The notes: generated by a model from the letters alone, not told the origin. A stretch of 64,000 nt of DNA from Maridesulfovibrio sp. (GCF_963666665.1 NZ_OY762999.1:911501-975500), one strand, 5' to 3'. Positions 17,701 to 27,040 are shown, counted from the first letter of the stretch. Translations and numbers: made by a program.

Positions 17701-18762
17701 GTGAAGATGGTTTTTACAGGCAATAGAAGAGTACTGGCAGTCAGTGTACTGTCTTTGCTCGTGCCGCTTTCCATCTTTGCCGCCTGTCTTTTCGGGGCTT
17801 ACGGAACTGAGTCGGCGCAGGTGATGGCGGTATTCAAATCCGCTCTTGGAATCGGCGCACAGAAGGTTGATCAGGCCCTTTCCTTTATTGTTATTGATCT
17901 GCGTTTGAGCAGGGTCTGTCTGTCATTTCTGGTGGGCATGTCTTTGGCTGTAGCCGGGACTGTCTATCAGGGAATCCTGCGCAATCCGTTGGCTGACCCG
18001 TTTACCCTCGGAGTGAGCAGTGGGGCGGCTTTCGGGGCCAGTCTGGCGATTTTTTCCGGCTCGACCATGCTGGGCGCGGAGCTCTGGGCCAGATTCGGGA
18101 ATCTCTTCCTGCCGCTGGCTGCTCTTGCCGGAGCAATGGCTGCGCTCGGCGCGGTGCTTATACTTGGGCGTATCGGTGGAAGGCTTCGCCGGGAAACCAT
18201 GGTCCTTGCCGGGATAGTGGTTGCGACTTTTCTTTCTGCGCTAATTTCATTGCTCAAGTCCCTTGATGAGGAGTCCGTAACCTCCATTGTTTTTTGGATT
18301 ATGGGCAGTTTTCAGGGGCGCGGCTGGAGTCATTTACAGCTTTTCCTGCCGTACTTTATAGCTGGCATGATTCCGCTGGTTTATTATTCTCGCGAGCTGG
18401 ATATTCTCTCTCTCGGTGAAACTCAGGCCCGCCATCTGGGTATGGATGTTTCCAAGGTGCGTATGGCCCTGCTGATCGGTTCCGGTCTGTTGACCGGGGC
18501 GGCGGTGGCTGTTTCCGGGATTATCGGGTTTGTTGGACTGATTGTTCCCCATCTAGTGCGGATGTTTCAGGGGGCGGAGCACAGGCCTTTGCTGCTTTCA
18601 TCCTCCCTTTTGGGCGGGTTGTTGCTGGTCTGGTCCGATGTCATAGCCCGTTCGCTGCTTTCCGGTGGTGAAGAACTTCCGGTGGGCGTTGTAACTGCGT
18701 TGCTCGGTGGCCCGTTTTTCTGCATTGTACTGCGTTCCGGTTTTAAAGGTGGCAGCACATGA
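17701..18762 (+). CDS. btuC: FecCD/BtuC-type ABC permease (corrinoid or iron-chelate uptake)
   Basis: A 353-residue inner-membrane permease with about 9-10 hydrophobic helices. Family motifs include QGILRNPLADPFTLGVSSGAAFGA and GFVGLIVPHLVRM (the coupling region that contacts the ATPase). It starts at GTG 17701 (or ATG 17707), 12 bp behind cbiK, and overlaps the ATPase gene by 4 bases (ATGA). The riboswitch upstream and B12 enzymes around it favour a cobalamin or corrinoid substrate over siderophores. Confidence 0.88.
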   Translation: MKMVFTGNRRVLAVSVLSLLVPLSIFAACLFGAYGTESAQVMAVFKSALGIGAQKVDQALSFIVIDLRLSRVCLSFLVGMSLAVAGTVYQGILRNPLADPFTLGVSSGAAFGASLAIFSGSTMLGAELWARFGNLFLPLAALAGAMAALGAVLILGRIGGRLRRETMVLAGIVVATFLSALISLLKSLDEESVTSIVFWIMGSFQGRGWSHLQLFLPYFIAGMIPLVYYSRELDILSLGETQARHLGMDVSKVRMALLIGSGLLTGAAVAVSGIIGFVGLIVPHLVRMFQGAEHRPLLLSSSLLGGLLLVWSDVIARSLLSGGEELPVGVVTALLGGPFFCIVLRSGFKGGST

Positions 18763-19535
18763 TCAGTGTTAAGGATTTGAAAGCCGGATACGCAGGGCGT
18801 GAAGTCCTGCACGGAATAAACCTTAGTTTGTCTGCTGGTTCCATGACCGCCATTCTCGGTCCCAACGGTAGCGGAAAGACGACCCTTGTCTCATCTATTT
18901 CAGGGGTGCTTTCTCCATTGGAGGGCCGGATTGAGATTGAAGGGCGGGAGGTTAATGCATACCGTCCCCGTGAACTGGCCGGGATTATGGCAGTGCTTCC
19001 GCAACGGGTGGACCCCGCTTTCGGGCTGACCGTTAAATCCATGGTTATGATGGGCCGTTATGCCCACGGTTCAGGTTTTTTCGGTTATGATGCAGAAGAT
19101 GAGAGAATTTGTGCCGAGGCCATAAAGCGGGTCGGGATCAGTCATTTAACTGAGCGTTCGGTTGCCGAGCTTTCTGGAGGAGAATTCCAGCGGGTGCTTA
19201 TGGCCCGGACTGTGGCCCAGCAGGCCCGGATTATGGTGCTGGATGAAGCTTCGTCAGGCGTGGATGTAGCAGGAAAGATCGAGCTTTTCGATCTGCTGAA
19301 AAGTATGAATCGCGACGGCGCAACAATTGCCTGTGTGATCCATGACCTTAATCTTGCAGCTCTGTATTTTGACCGTCTGGTCTTCCTGCGTAAGGGAAAT
19401 GTGGTGCTGGACGGTTCTCCTGCGGAAGTTATCACAGAGGAAAATATCTCAAATGTTTATGAAACATCTGTTGCGGTTGTTGAGCACCCGCGTCTCGGCG
19501 TTCAGCAGGTCCTTTTTTCTCCTGCTGCTGGTTAG
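18759..19535 (+). CDS. btuD: FecE/BtuD-type ABC transporter ATP-binding protein
   Basis: A 258-residue cytoplasmic ATPase. Walker A GPNGSGKTTLVSSI, Q-loop AVLPQRVDPAFGLTV, signature LSGGEFQRVLMARTVAQ, Walker B IMVLDEASSGVD, His switch CVIHDLN. It energises the permease encoded just upstream (4-base overlap), and its 3' end overlaps the start of the binding-protein gene by about 80 bases. Confidence 0.92.
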   Translation: MISVKDLKAGYAGREVLHGINLSLSAGSMTAILGPNGSGKTTLVSSISGVLSPLEGRIEIEGREVNAYRPRELAGIMAVLPQRVDPAFGLTVKSMVMMGRYAHGSGFFGYDAEDERICAEAIKRVGISHLTERSVAELSGGEFQRVLMARTVAQQARIMVLDEASSGVDVAGKIELFDLLKSMNRDGATIACVIHDLNLAALYFDRLVFLRKGNVVLDGSPAEVITEENISNVYETSVAVVEHPRLGVQQVLFSPAAG

Positions 19536-20388
19536 TTTAGCAGGAACTGTGTCCGTGGGGCATGCTGCACTTTCCATTACTGATGATTTTGGTAATGAGG
19601 TTATCTTGCAGGTTCCGGCAAGGCGTATTGTGGCCCTTTACGGATCATTCAATGAGATTTTGTATGCCATGGACCTTGGAGAAAGGTTGGTGGCCCGGAC
19701 TGCTGCGGATCATTATCCGGAACAGATTACGTCGCTGCCGTCCATAGGTACGCACATGCGGCCTAACCCGGAACTGATCGTGGCCCTGAAGCCTGATCTT
19801 GTTTTGCAAATGGCAGGACGCTCTCAGGCCGCAACAGCCCTTGATCCAATCAAGACAAGGGGCATCCCGTGTGCCATGTTCAAGGTGTCTTCGTTTGAGG
19901 ACATGTTTTCCATGGTTCGTAGACTGGGTGTGCTTACCGGGGAACCGGAATCAGCAGCTGGTTTAATTGAGTCCATGAATGCGCGGCTTAATGCGGTGTC
20001 GCAAAAGTATGTGACTTCATCGGTAATGCCGTCAGTTTTTTTTGAAATACGTTATCCCAATCTGCTGGCTGCTGGTCAGGGTTCAATCGTCGATGATATT
20101 ATCCGCCATGCCGGTGGAGTTAACTGCATCAGCAACCATAAAAAGATTGTGCGCATGGGCGAGGAAGAGCTGATGAGGCTGAATCCGCGAACTTATGTTT
20201 ATCAGGCAGGACGTATGAATCCTTCTCCTGTCAGGCCCGATGAACGCAGTCATTTCAAGTTGATTGATGCAGTGCGTAATAAACGAATTTTAAAGGTGGA
20301 CGAGTCGGTCTTTTCCCGGCCCGGTCCCAGAAATGTGGAAGCCGTGGAGATTCTTGCGGACTTCCTCTTCAACAACAAAGAGAAGTAA
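19453..20388 (+). CDS. btuF: periplasmic corrinoid/iron-chelate binding protein, BtuF type
   Basis: About 311 residues. The start is placed at ATG 19453 (AGAGGA about 10 bases upstream); ATG 19459 is an alternative. The longer upstream in-frame extension lacks sense as a signal sequence. A signal peptide (RSFFLLLLVSLAGTVSVGHA) precedes a Peripla_BP_2 fold with ITDDFGNEVILQVPARRIVAL, GTHMRPNPELIVALKPDLVL and a C-terminal SRPGPRNVEAVEILADFLF. It delivers substrate to the BtuCD-type pair. The start lies inside the ATPase gene, indicating tight translational coupling. Confidence 0.87.
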   Translation: MFMKHLLRLLSTRVSAFSRSFFLLLLVSLAGTVSVGHAALSITDDFGNEVILQVPARRIVALYGSFNEILYAMDLGERLVARTAADHYPEQITSLPSIGTHMRPNPELIVALKPDLVLQMAGRSQAATALDPIKTRGIPCAMFKVSSFEDMFSMVRRLGVLTGEPESAAGLIESMNARLNAVSQKYVTSSVMPSVFFEIRYPNLLAAGQGSIVDDIIRHAGGVNCISNHKKIVRMGEEELMRLNPRTYVYQAGRMNPSPVRPDERSHFKLIDAVRNKRILKVDESVFSRPGPRNVEAVEILADFLFNNKEK

Positions 20389-21096
20389 ATGAGTAATTCT
20401 GGAAAAATATATGGTATCGGGGTCGGTCCCGGTGATTCCGATCTGTTGACAGTGAGAGCTGTGCGGGTACTTGAGAAAGTTGATATAGTCTTCGCAGCCT
20501 CTTCAACTAAAAACAAGTATTCCCACTCTCTTGAAATCGCTTCTGAATTTGTGCGTGATGATTGTGAGGTGGTTAAGCTTGGTTATCCCATGACCCGCGA
20601 TAAGGATGTGTTGAGAGAAGCATGGGAAGAAAATTGTCATATTGCCTGTGATATGCTCAAAGGAGGTAAGACAGCGGCCTTTTTGACCCTTGGTGATCCG
20701 CTGATTTATTCCACTTTCGGCTACATGATGCAGACCATGAAGATGATGTGTCCTGAAGTTGAATTCGAGGTAGTGCCGGGCATCACTTCCTATCAGGCTG
20801 CAGCAGCAAGATCGCAGCAGGTATTGGTAGAATCCGGTCAGAATCTGTTGCTTACTTCCGGTGTTTCCGATCCTGAAAAGTTTGCCAAGTCTTTGGATAA
20901 CGTAGACAATGCCGTAATCCTAAAAGCCTATCGTAATTTTCCTGAACTGCGCGATAAGGTTAATGAAATGGATAAGATGGATGTAAAATTCTACACCCGT
21001 CTGGGGCTGGATGGCGAGGCCATTTATTTGGATATCAATGAGGTTCCTGAAAAAACGAACTATCTTTCACTTATGCTGCTGACTGCCAAGAAGTAG
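20389..21096 (+). CDS. cbiL: precorrin-2/cobalt-factor II C20-methyltransferase
   Basis: A 235-residue SAM-dependent methyltransferase of the corrin pathway. The N-terminal GIGVGPGDSDLLTVRAVRVL is the tetrapyrrole methylase signature, and TLGDPLIYSTFGYMM and EVVPGITSYQAAAA are further SAM-site motifs; both fit the CobI/CbiL branch. It acts directly after cobalt insertion on the anaerobic route, so its place as last gene of the riboswitch operon with CbiK is logical. It starts immediately after the stop codon of the binding-protein gene. Confidence 0.92.
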   Translation: MSNSGKIYGIGVGPGDSDLLTVRAVRVLEKVDIVFAASSTKNKYSHSLEIASEFVRDDCEVVKLGYPMTRDKDVLREAWEENCHIACDMLKGGKTAAFLTLGDPLIYSTFGYMMQTMKMMCPEVEFEVVPGITSYQAAAARSQQVLVESGQNLLLTSGVSDPEKFAKSLDNVDNAVILKAYRNFPELRDKVNEMDKMDVKFYTRLGLDGEAIYLDINEVPEKTNYLSLMLLTAKK

Positions 21097-21121
21097 CTCG
21101 CGATAGTCTATATAATGTTTA

Positions 21122-21165
21122 AGCAGGCCGTGAATCCATCGAGATCCACGGCCTGTTTTTTTAGC
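21122..21165. terminator. terminator of the cobalamin operon
   Basis: AGGCCGTG and CACGGCCT arms with a loop, followed by seven T. It may also serve the convergent aminotransferase gene. Confidence 0.85.
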
Positions 21166-22111
21166 TCATAATAATCGGTGTTCCTGTTTCCTGCAGGTCT
21201 TTTTGCAGCAATTCGCGCATGCGTTTGCAGATGGGACCGGGACGGACATCGTGGATAGGTTTTTTGTTAAAGCGAACAACCCCTACGGCATCAATTGATG
21301 TGCCGCAGATGATGACCTCACGGGCCAGCAGGATGTCTTCTTCAGAGATGGCTCTGAAATCAACTTCAATCTCGTCTTCAATGAGCTGAAGGGCGCGGGC
21401 AATGGTTGTACCTGCCAGAGAATTGGTAAATTTCGGGGTATACAGCTTACCGTCCTGACCGACAATGCAGACATTTTCAGTTGCACCTTCTGCGAGGAAG
21501 CTGAGGTCATCGAAGCAGAAGGGTACGTCAAATCCTTCTTCCTTGGCGTTGATTTTCATCATTACGTTAGGGAGGTAATCGATGGACTTGATTGTAGCCA
21601 GATAAGGCTGCTTTGCCGGAACCTTGCTTCTGAAAGCGGTTACGCCTTTTTCATACCATGATTCGGGTTTGGGCTCGAATTTGTAGACGACAATGTACAG
21701 GGACGGAACCGGGCATTCATATGGAGTGATTCCGAATCCTCCGGGGCCGCGCCCAAGCATTACCCGGACCATGCCGGAATCAACACCTGCTGCTCCGGCT
21801 ACTTCCAGAATGATATCCCTAAGTTCATCCCATGAGCAGGGCGGTTCCAGACTGATTGTGCGTGCCGATCGTTTCATGCGGCGCAGGTGCGGTTCAAGCT
21901 GGTAAAGTTTGCCGTCTACGAACTTCATGCTTTCAAAGACACCGTCTCCGCGATGGACCAAGTGGTCATCCCAAGGCATGAGCATGAGTTTCGGGTCTGT
22001 GCAGACCAACCCGATGCGGTGTTCGTAAAATGCGCAGATCTTTTCGGTTCCCGCACGCATTGCGGAAAGCATGGCATCAATATATTCGTTGCTGTCTACT
22101 TTTCTAATCAA
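21161..22111 (-). CDS. class IV (fold type IV) PLP-dependent aminotransferase
   Basis: A 316-residue enzyme of the IlvE/D-amino-acid transaminase/PabC superfamily. HRGDGVFESMKFVDGKLYQL is the fold-type IV N-terminal signature, TIKSIDYLPNVMM contains the PLP lysine, and LAEGATENVCIV and NSLAGTTIARAL are cofactor-phosphate and substrate loops. The exact substrate (branched-chain amino acids, D-amino acids or aminodeoxychorismate) cannot be read from motifs alone. The N-terminal ~25 residues are longer than in E. coli IlvE. Confidence 0.85.
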   Translation of the reverse strand: MIRKVDSNEYIDAMLSAMRAGTEKICAFYEHRIGLVCTDPKLMLMPWDDHLVHRGDGVFESMKFVDGKLYQLEPHLRRMKRSARTISLEPPCSWDELRDIILEVAGAAGVDSGMVRVMLGRGPGGFGITPYECPVPSLYIVVYKFEPKPESWYEKGVTAFRSKVPAKQPYLATIKSIDYLPNVMMKINAKEEGFDVPFCFDDLSFLAEGATENVCIVGQDGKLYTPKFTNSLAGTTIARALQLIEDEIEVDFRAISEEDILLAREVIICGTSIDAVGVVRFNKKPIHDVRPGPICKRMRELLQKDLQETGTPIIMS

Positions 22112-22242
22112 TTCCGGACTCCGTAAATTTATTTAAACCCCGTCAGGGATCATAACCGCCATAAACTTTGCAGAAATCTTCTTTCGCTAAGCCCATTTAC
22201 ATTACCGTTAAAGGACAGTCTTCCGCAAGTGGGAATACGGAA

Positions 22243-22283
22243 TAAAAAAGCGGTGAAGTTCTTTCCAACTTCACCGCTTTTTA
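22243..22283 (-). terminator. terminator of asd
   Basis: AAAAAGCGGTGAAGTT and its perfect complement enclose a 6-base loop. On the minus strand it ends in a T run 22 bp behind the asd stop. Confidence 0.9.
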
Positions 22284-22304
22284 AAATTATAGATAGCTAT
22301 TGTG

Positions 22305-23333
22305 CTATTTTACACGAACCAGATCACGTTCGATGAGTGTCTCGGCGATTTGTACAGTGTTCAGTGCAGCACCTTTGCGGATGTTATCGGAAACAATCCA
22401 CATGTTCAGGCCGTTCTCGATGGTTTCATCTTCGCGGATACGACCAACGAATACATCGTCTTCACCTGCGCAGTCGATAGCCATGGGGTAAAGGTTCTTT
22501 TCAGGGTAGTCCACAACGGTGATGCCGGGGAAGCTGGAAAGCATGTTGCGGCATTCCTCAACAGTTACTTTTTCCTCGGTCTCAATGTTCACGGACTCGG
22601 AGTGGCTGTAGAAGACAGGCACACGCACTGTGGTAGCGGTGAGCTTGATGGAGTCGTCGCCCATGATCTTTTTGGTCTCGTTGACCATTTTCATTTCTTC
22701 TTTGGTGTAGCCGTTATCCATGAAAACATCGATGTGCGGCAGGCAGTTGAAAGCGATCTGGTGAGGGTAGACACTGGGTACGATGTCCTTGCCGTTGAAA
22801 AGTCTGCTTACCTGAGTTTCCAGTTCGGTGATGGCTTTCTGTCCGGTGCCGGATACTGCCTGATAGGTGGAAACAATGATACGCTTGATTTTTGCAGCAT
22901 CGTGAATGGGCTTCAGCGCAACAACCATCTGAATGGTGGAACAGTTGGGGTTGGCGATGATGCCGGGGTGCCAGTCGAGATCTTCGGGGTTAACTTCGGG
23001 CACAACGAGAGGGATTTTGGGGTCCATGCGCCACTGGCTGGAGTTGTCCACGACTACGCAGCCCGCTTTAGCAGCAAGGGGTGCGAATTTTTCGGAGGTA
23101 CCGCCGCCTGCGGAAAAGAGAGCGAGATCAAAACCTTCAAAGGAGTCTTCCTTCAGTTCGATAACAGTCAGTTCTTCACCTTTATAGGGAACCTTGGTTC
23201 CTGCGGAACGGGCGGAAGAAAAGGGAACAACTTCGGATGCGGGGAAGTCACGCTGCTCAAGGACTTTGAGCATTTCACGTCCAACCGCGCCTGTGGCCCC
23301 GACAACTGCAACTCTGGGATTTTTGGTACTCAT
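22305..23333 (-). CDS. asd: aspartate-semialdehyde dehydrogenase
   Basis: A 342-residue NADPH enzyme making aspartate semialdehyde for lysine/diaminopimelate, threonine and methionine synthesis. It shows the NADP-binding start VAVVGATGAVGREMLKVLE, the catalytic Cys in NPNCSTIQMVVAL, and STYQAVSGTGQKAI. The length is typical of the Gram-positive/delta-type Asd. Almost the whole gene is also open on the opposite strand (22302-23339), which is a coding-strand artefact. AGG-rich ribosome binding site upstream; single gene. Confidence 0.95.
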   Translation of the reverse strand: MSTKNPRVAVVGATGAVGREMLKVLEQRDFPASEVVPFSSARSAGTKVPYKGEELTVIELKEDSFEGFDLALFSAGGGTSEKFAPLAAKAGCVVVDNSSQWRMDPKIPLVVPEVNPEDLDWHPGIIANPNCSTIQMVVALKPIHDAAKIKRIIVSTYQAVSGTGQKAITELETQVSRLFNGKDIVPSVYPHQIAFNCLPHIDVFMDNGYTKEEMKMVNETKKIMGDDSIKLTATTVRVPVFYSHSESVNIETEEKVTVEECRNMLSSFPGITVVDYPEKNLYPMAIDCAGEDDVFVGRIREDETIENGLNMWIVSDNIRKGAALNTVQIAETLIERDLVRVK

Positions 23334-23426
23334 AGCTAAACCTCCATATTCTTGACCCGGACCATCGGCAGTCCGGTTTATTTGTTAATTGTTTTCAGCA
23401 ATATAAAATGCCGTTCTATAGCCGTA

Positions 23427-24299
23427 TTAAAATTTTAATGCCTGACCGATTTCAAGGCAGGCTTTAGCTCTGTTCAAAGTGTAAAGATGGACTCCGGGTG
23501 CGCCTCCGTCCAGCAGTTCCTGTGCCTGTCTGGTGGCGAATTCAATGCCCAGCTTGTACACTGCATCATCTCCGCCTTCAGCGTGGGCCTTTTCCAGTGC
23601 GCTGAGAAATTTTCCGGGAATGGCAGCTCCGCACAGGGAAAGGATGAACTTTGCAGACTTGAGGCTCATGATGGGAAGCACTCCGGGGAGCACTGGCACA
23701 TCAATGCCCATACCTTTGAGTCTGTCGCAGAAATCAAAGTAGACCCGGTTATCGAAAAAGAGCTGGGTGATGATGAATTCGCCGCCCTCATCGATTTTAT
23801 ACTTCATCCACTTGAAGTCTTCCTTGATGGAAGGAGATTCAAGATGTGCTTCCGGGTACCCGGCTACAGCAATGCCAACGCCGGGATGTTTATCTTTTAC
23901 GTATGTTACGAGATCGGAGCCGTGCTTGAAGATCTGGGTGTTGAAATCGAAATCCTTATCATCAGCAGGGGCATCTCCGCGCAGGGCAAGGATGTTTTCA
24001 ACGTCCGCCTCTTGGAGTGCGGAAACAAATTCACTGATGTTTTCAGGGCTGGCACCGACACAGGTCAGGTGTGCGAGAGGCTCAATGCCTGCATCCTGCT
24101 TCATTCTTTTGACAATTTCAAGTGAATTGTCTTGTGTTCCGCCACCTGCACCGTAAGTTACGGAAGCGAAGAGAGGGTTCAGCACTTTAAGCTTATCTAC
24201 AACTTCAAAAAATTTAGGCCAAGATTCGCGATCCTTGGGAGGGAAGAATTCCAGCGAGATGAACTGTCCGTTTTTATTGATCAAGTCGATAATTTTCAT
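23427..24299 (-). CDS. metF: 5,10-methylenetetrahydrofolate reductase
   Basis: A 290-residue FAD enzyme reducing methylene-THF to methyl-THF for methionine synthesis and C1 metabolism. The ATG at 24299 is chosen over a TTG at 24311 because TTGGAG sits 8 bases upstream. Motifs: ISLEFFPPKDRESW, VTYGAGGGTQDNSLEI and HLTCVGASPENI (FAD/folate pocket), FIITQLFFDNRVYFDF, and PVLPGVLPI. Full length for a bacterial MetF. A repeat element separates it from the Nudix gene. Confidence 0.95.
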   Translation of the reverse strand: MKIIDLINKNGQFISLEFFPPKDRESWPKFFEVVDKLKVLNPLFASVTYGAGGGTQDNSLEIVKRMKQDAGIEPLAHLTCVGASPENISEFVSALQEADVENILALRGDAPADDKDFDFNTQIFKHGSDLVTYVKDKHPGVGIAVAGYPEAHLESPSIKEDFKWMKYKIDEGGEFIITQLFFDNRVYFDFCDRLKGMGIDVPVLPGVLPIMSLKSAKFILSLCGAAIPGKFLSALEKAHAEGGDDAVYKLGIEFATRQAQELLDGGAPGVHLYTLNRAKACLEIGQALKF

Positions 24300-24344
24300 G
24301 CTTAACTCCAATTTGATGCGTTTTGCGCTTTTGACGATTTGATT

Positions 24345-24430
24345 TCGCCTCCGGCGGCTTAAACTCTTTTACAAAAGGGTTTAAGGAGACCAAAACTTTT
24401 TTATAGGGCTCCGCCTCTGTTCGGCGGAAG
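24345..24430 (-). repeat. Desulfovibrio-type intergenic repeat, copy 2
   Basis: Read on the minus strand, behind the Nudix gene: CTCCTTAAACCCTTTTGTAA, then AAAGAGTTTAA and GCCGCCGGAGGCG, preceded by a second GC-rich arm (CCGCCGAACAGAGGCGG). The AACCCTTTT..AAAAG palindrome and the GCCGCCGGAGGC tail match the copies at 15072 and 28264. Confidence 0.6.
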
Positions 24431-24448
24431 AATGTGCGGGGAGGGATC

Positions 24449-24853
24449 TTATTTGTTAAGTTCCCGTTCTTTCAGCATTTCTAGGACTTCGTAGTTGACG
24501 GGTAGGAATTTTACATCGCGAATGTCGGTTATATCAAACCAGTCAAAACGCTGATCCTCAAGTGACTTCACTTGACCTGAAAAATCCCAGATGTCGAAAA
24601 AATTTAAGTGTACTGTATATTCGGGATACTCTACAGTCTTTTCCATCCAGAAGTCAAAGTTTGTAGGAGTTATACCTAGTTCTTCCTGAAGTTCACGCAC
24701 CAGTGCATCACCAAAGGATTCATTGTATTCGACCTTGCCGCCGGGGAATTCCCACCATCCGGCATAGTCCTTACCTTTGGGGCGCTCAGCAGAAAGAAAA
24801 AGTCCGTCTTTCCAGATAACACCGGCAACAACTTCAATTGGTTTCTTATTCAT
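24449..24853 (-). CDS. Nudix hydrolase, MutT-like
   Basis: A 134-residue pyrophosphohydrolase. The Nudix box GX5EX7REUXEEXGU is intact in GGKVEYNESFGDALVRELQE plus ELGI. The N-terminal VVAGVIWKDGLFLSAERPKG and the length fit 8-oxo-dGTP diphosphatase (MutT) relatives, which clean the nucleotide pool. Its start codon overlaps the ABC-F stop codon by one base, so the two are translationally coupled. Confidence 0.87.
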   Translation of the reverse strand: MNKKPIEVVAGVIWKDGLFLSAERPKGKDYAGWWEFPGGKVEYNESFGDALVRELQEELGITPTNFDFWMEKTVEYPEYTVHLNFFDIWDFSGQVKSLEDQRFDWFDITDIRDVKFLPVNYEVLEMLKERELNK

Positions 24854-26847
24854 TAACCTTCTTCCAAAAGCTGTTTCTTGCGTTCTTCCAATTCTGCAAT
24901 TTCTTCTTCAAGTACGGCCATTTTTTCCATCAGCTCGTCAGCCCATGCGCTGGTTTCTGTGTAGCGGGAGTTTAGTTCCACAGCTGCAGCCCCGTCGTTG
25001 TACAGTTCCGGATCATTAAGCTGTTCTTCCATGGTCGCCTGATCTTCGAGAGTCTTTTCAAGGTCCTTTTCAAGCTTCTCGTATTCCGCAGTCTTGGGCT
25101 TGAGTTCCTTGTACAGGGCATTACGGATTTCAGCCTGTTTGCGCTTATCTTCCTTGCTCAGCTTGCGTTTGGCAGACTTGTAGCTGTCGCCGGAATCATC
25201 GGATTCAGTTTTGGCGGTCGGTGCTGCAAGCTTCTCTTTGCGGTAGTTATCGTATTCTTCGAAAGAGAAAAATGTTTCGATACCAGAATCGGTTAAAGCC
25301 CATATCTCGTCAGCAACTTCTCCAAGCAGGTAACGGTCGTGCGCTACAAAGAAAAGCGTGCCGTCGTAGTCTTTCAAGGCCCGGATTAAACCTTCACGGC
25401 TTTCAAGGTCCAGATGGTTTGTAGGTTCGTCAAGAATGAGCAGGTTGGCCCGCGAAAGGAAAAGTGAAGCGAGGATAAGCCTGTTCTTTTCACCACCGGA
25501 AAGAGCGGAAGCCTTGCGTTCAAAATATGTTTCACCAAGCAGAAACAGCCCCAGTACGCTTTTGAGCTGTTCCTCGGTTGTGTCCGGGTCGCAGAGACGG
25601 CGGATTTCAGACAGTGCGGTGGCTTCATCGCGCAATATTTCGCTCTGGTGCTGACTGAAGTAGGCCAAGCTTGTATTCTGCCCGATCTTGGCAAAACCAG
25701 CGTTTGGTTCAAGTGTGCCCATGATTACCTTGAGCAGGGTGGATTTACCGGCACCGTTGGGCGCGGCAAGGGCTACTTTCTTACCCCGGAAAAGCTGGAA
25801 ATTGAGCAGGGGCCATATGGATGGCGGTTTGCCGTCATAGGAAAATTCAAGATCAACCACGTTGATGGCTGCTTTGTCCCCGCGTGAAGTAGGCGGGAGG
25901 CGGAAGCTCAGGGTTCTGCCGGAACGGTTGAGGTCGGCTTCTTCCTGAATCTTGTTCAGCTCCTTGGACATCTTTTCCACTTTCTTGATCTTGGACTGGG
26001 CTTGCGCAGCCTTGCGCGCCTTGACCCGGAAGCGGTTGATGTAGGAGTTCTCAGCCTCGATGCGTGCTGAAAGTTTGGCCACCTCACGGCTGCGCTGCTC
26101 AGCGTTTTCAGCTCGCCATTTAAGAAATTCGGTAAAGTTGCCGCGTCTGACCTGAGGACGTCCGGAGCCGAGAAAAAGCACGTGGGTGCCGACTTTATCC
26201 AGAAAAATACGGTCGTGAGCCACGTATATGACCGCGCCACGGAAGGAGAGCAGGTAGCTTTCCAGCCATTCCACGGCTTCAAGGTCAAGGTGGTTGGTAG
26301 GTTCGTCCAAAAGAAGTAGGTCAGCGCCCTGCAATAGAACACGGCCCAGCTTGGCGCGTTCACGCCAGCCGCCGGAAAGTTCCTTGATCTTGCTGAGCAG
26401 GTCGTGCTCCGAAAAGCCAAGTCCGGTCAGGATGGTACGGGCTTTGTGTTCAGGGTTATATCCGAACTGGTGTTCAAGCTCGGCCTGTTTTTCAGAGAGC
26501 CTTTCCATGTGGGCCTGATCATTCTTCTGCCCGGCTTCTTCCCACTGTTCCCATAGTTTGTTCCATGAAGGAAGGGCGGAAAGTACCCAGCTGAGCAGGG
26601 TGTGTTCAAGGATTTCCCCGGTTAACTCCTGAGCGACATAGCCGAGGCGGGCACCTTTGGAGATAGAGAGTACGCCAGCATCCGGTTCGATCTTTCCGGC
26701 AATAAGCTTGAGCAGGGTGGATTTACCGCAACCGTTCGGTCCGGCTACGGCAAGGCGCATTCCGGCGCTCACTTCAAATGAAAGGTCGCTGAAAAGGTCT
26801 TCTCCGTTATAGGATTTTTCAAGGGATGAAATAGTAATTCTGGGCAT
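24853..26847 (-). CDS. ABC-F family ATPase (Uup/YheS-like)
   Basis: A 664-residue soluble protein with two ABC cassettes and no membrane segments. Cassette 1: GPNGCGKSTLLKLIAG, LSGGWRERAKLGRVL, LLLLDEPTNHLDLE. Cassette 2: APNGAGKSTLLKVIMG, LSGGEKNRLILASL, LLILDEPTNHLDLE. The inter-cassette P-site linker (about 245-310) is charged and helical, and the C-terminus is a coiled coil (about 570-664). ABC-F proteins act on the ribosome as translation factors or resistance proteins. The C-terminal coiled coil favours Uup/YheS-like housekeeping types. Confidence 0.9.
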   Translation of the reverse strand: MPRITISSLEKSYNGEDLFSDLSFEVSAGMRLAVAGPNGCGKSTLLKLIAGKIEPDAGVLSISKGARLGYVAQELTGEILEHTLLSWVLSALPSWNKLWEQWEEAGQKNDQAHMERLSEKQAELEHQFGYNPEHKARTILTGLGFSEHDLLSKIKELSGGWRERAKLGRVLLQGADLLLLDEPTNHLDLEAVEWLESYLLSFRGAVIYVAHDRIFLDKVGTHVLFLGSGRPQVRRGNFTEFLKWRAENAEQRSREVAKLSARIEAENSYINRFRVKARKAAQAQSKIKKVEKMSKELNKIQEEADLNRSGRTLSFRLPPTSRGDKAAINVVDLEFSYDGKPPSIWPLLNFQLFRGKKVALAAPNGAGKSTLLKVIMGTLEPNAGFAKIGQNTSLAYFSQHQSEILRDEATALSEIRRLCDPDTTEEQLKSVLGLFLLGETYFERKASALSGGEKNRLILASLFLSRANLLILDEPTNHLDLESREGLIRALKDYDGTLFFVAHDRYLLGEVADEIWALTDSGIETFFSFEEYDNYRKEKLAAPTAKTESDDSGDSYKSAKRKLSKEDKRKQAEIRNALYKELKPKTAEYEKLEKDLEKTLEDQATMEEQLNDPELYNDGAAAVELNSRYTETSAWADELMEKMAVLEEEIAELEERKKQLLEEG

Positions 26848-27040
26848 CAGGTCTCCGGTTTAGGGCTATCGGCCCTCTCAAAAAGGCAGAAAATTGAATG
26901 AAATTTATAATAAGATACGCGAAACGCAGGAATATTTGCGTTAGGCGGTCATAAACTGGGTAAGCCCGTCAAATTATATGGATGGCGTATAGAAAGCAAG
27001 TTAAATCAGGTGGCAGGTAGAATTCTAAAGGTAATCATGC

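Noticed and set aside
22302..23339. 345-residue open frame on the + strand
   Set aside because: It lies exactly opposite asd, which has all enzyme motifs. The antisense frame has no domain sense and arises from codon bias.
23487..24125. 212-residue + strand frame
   Set aside because: Shadow of metF.
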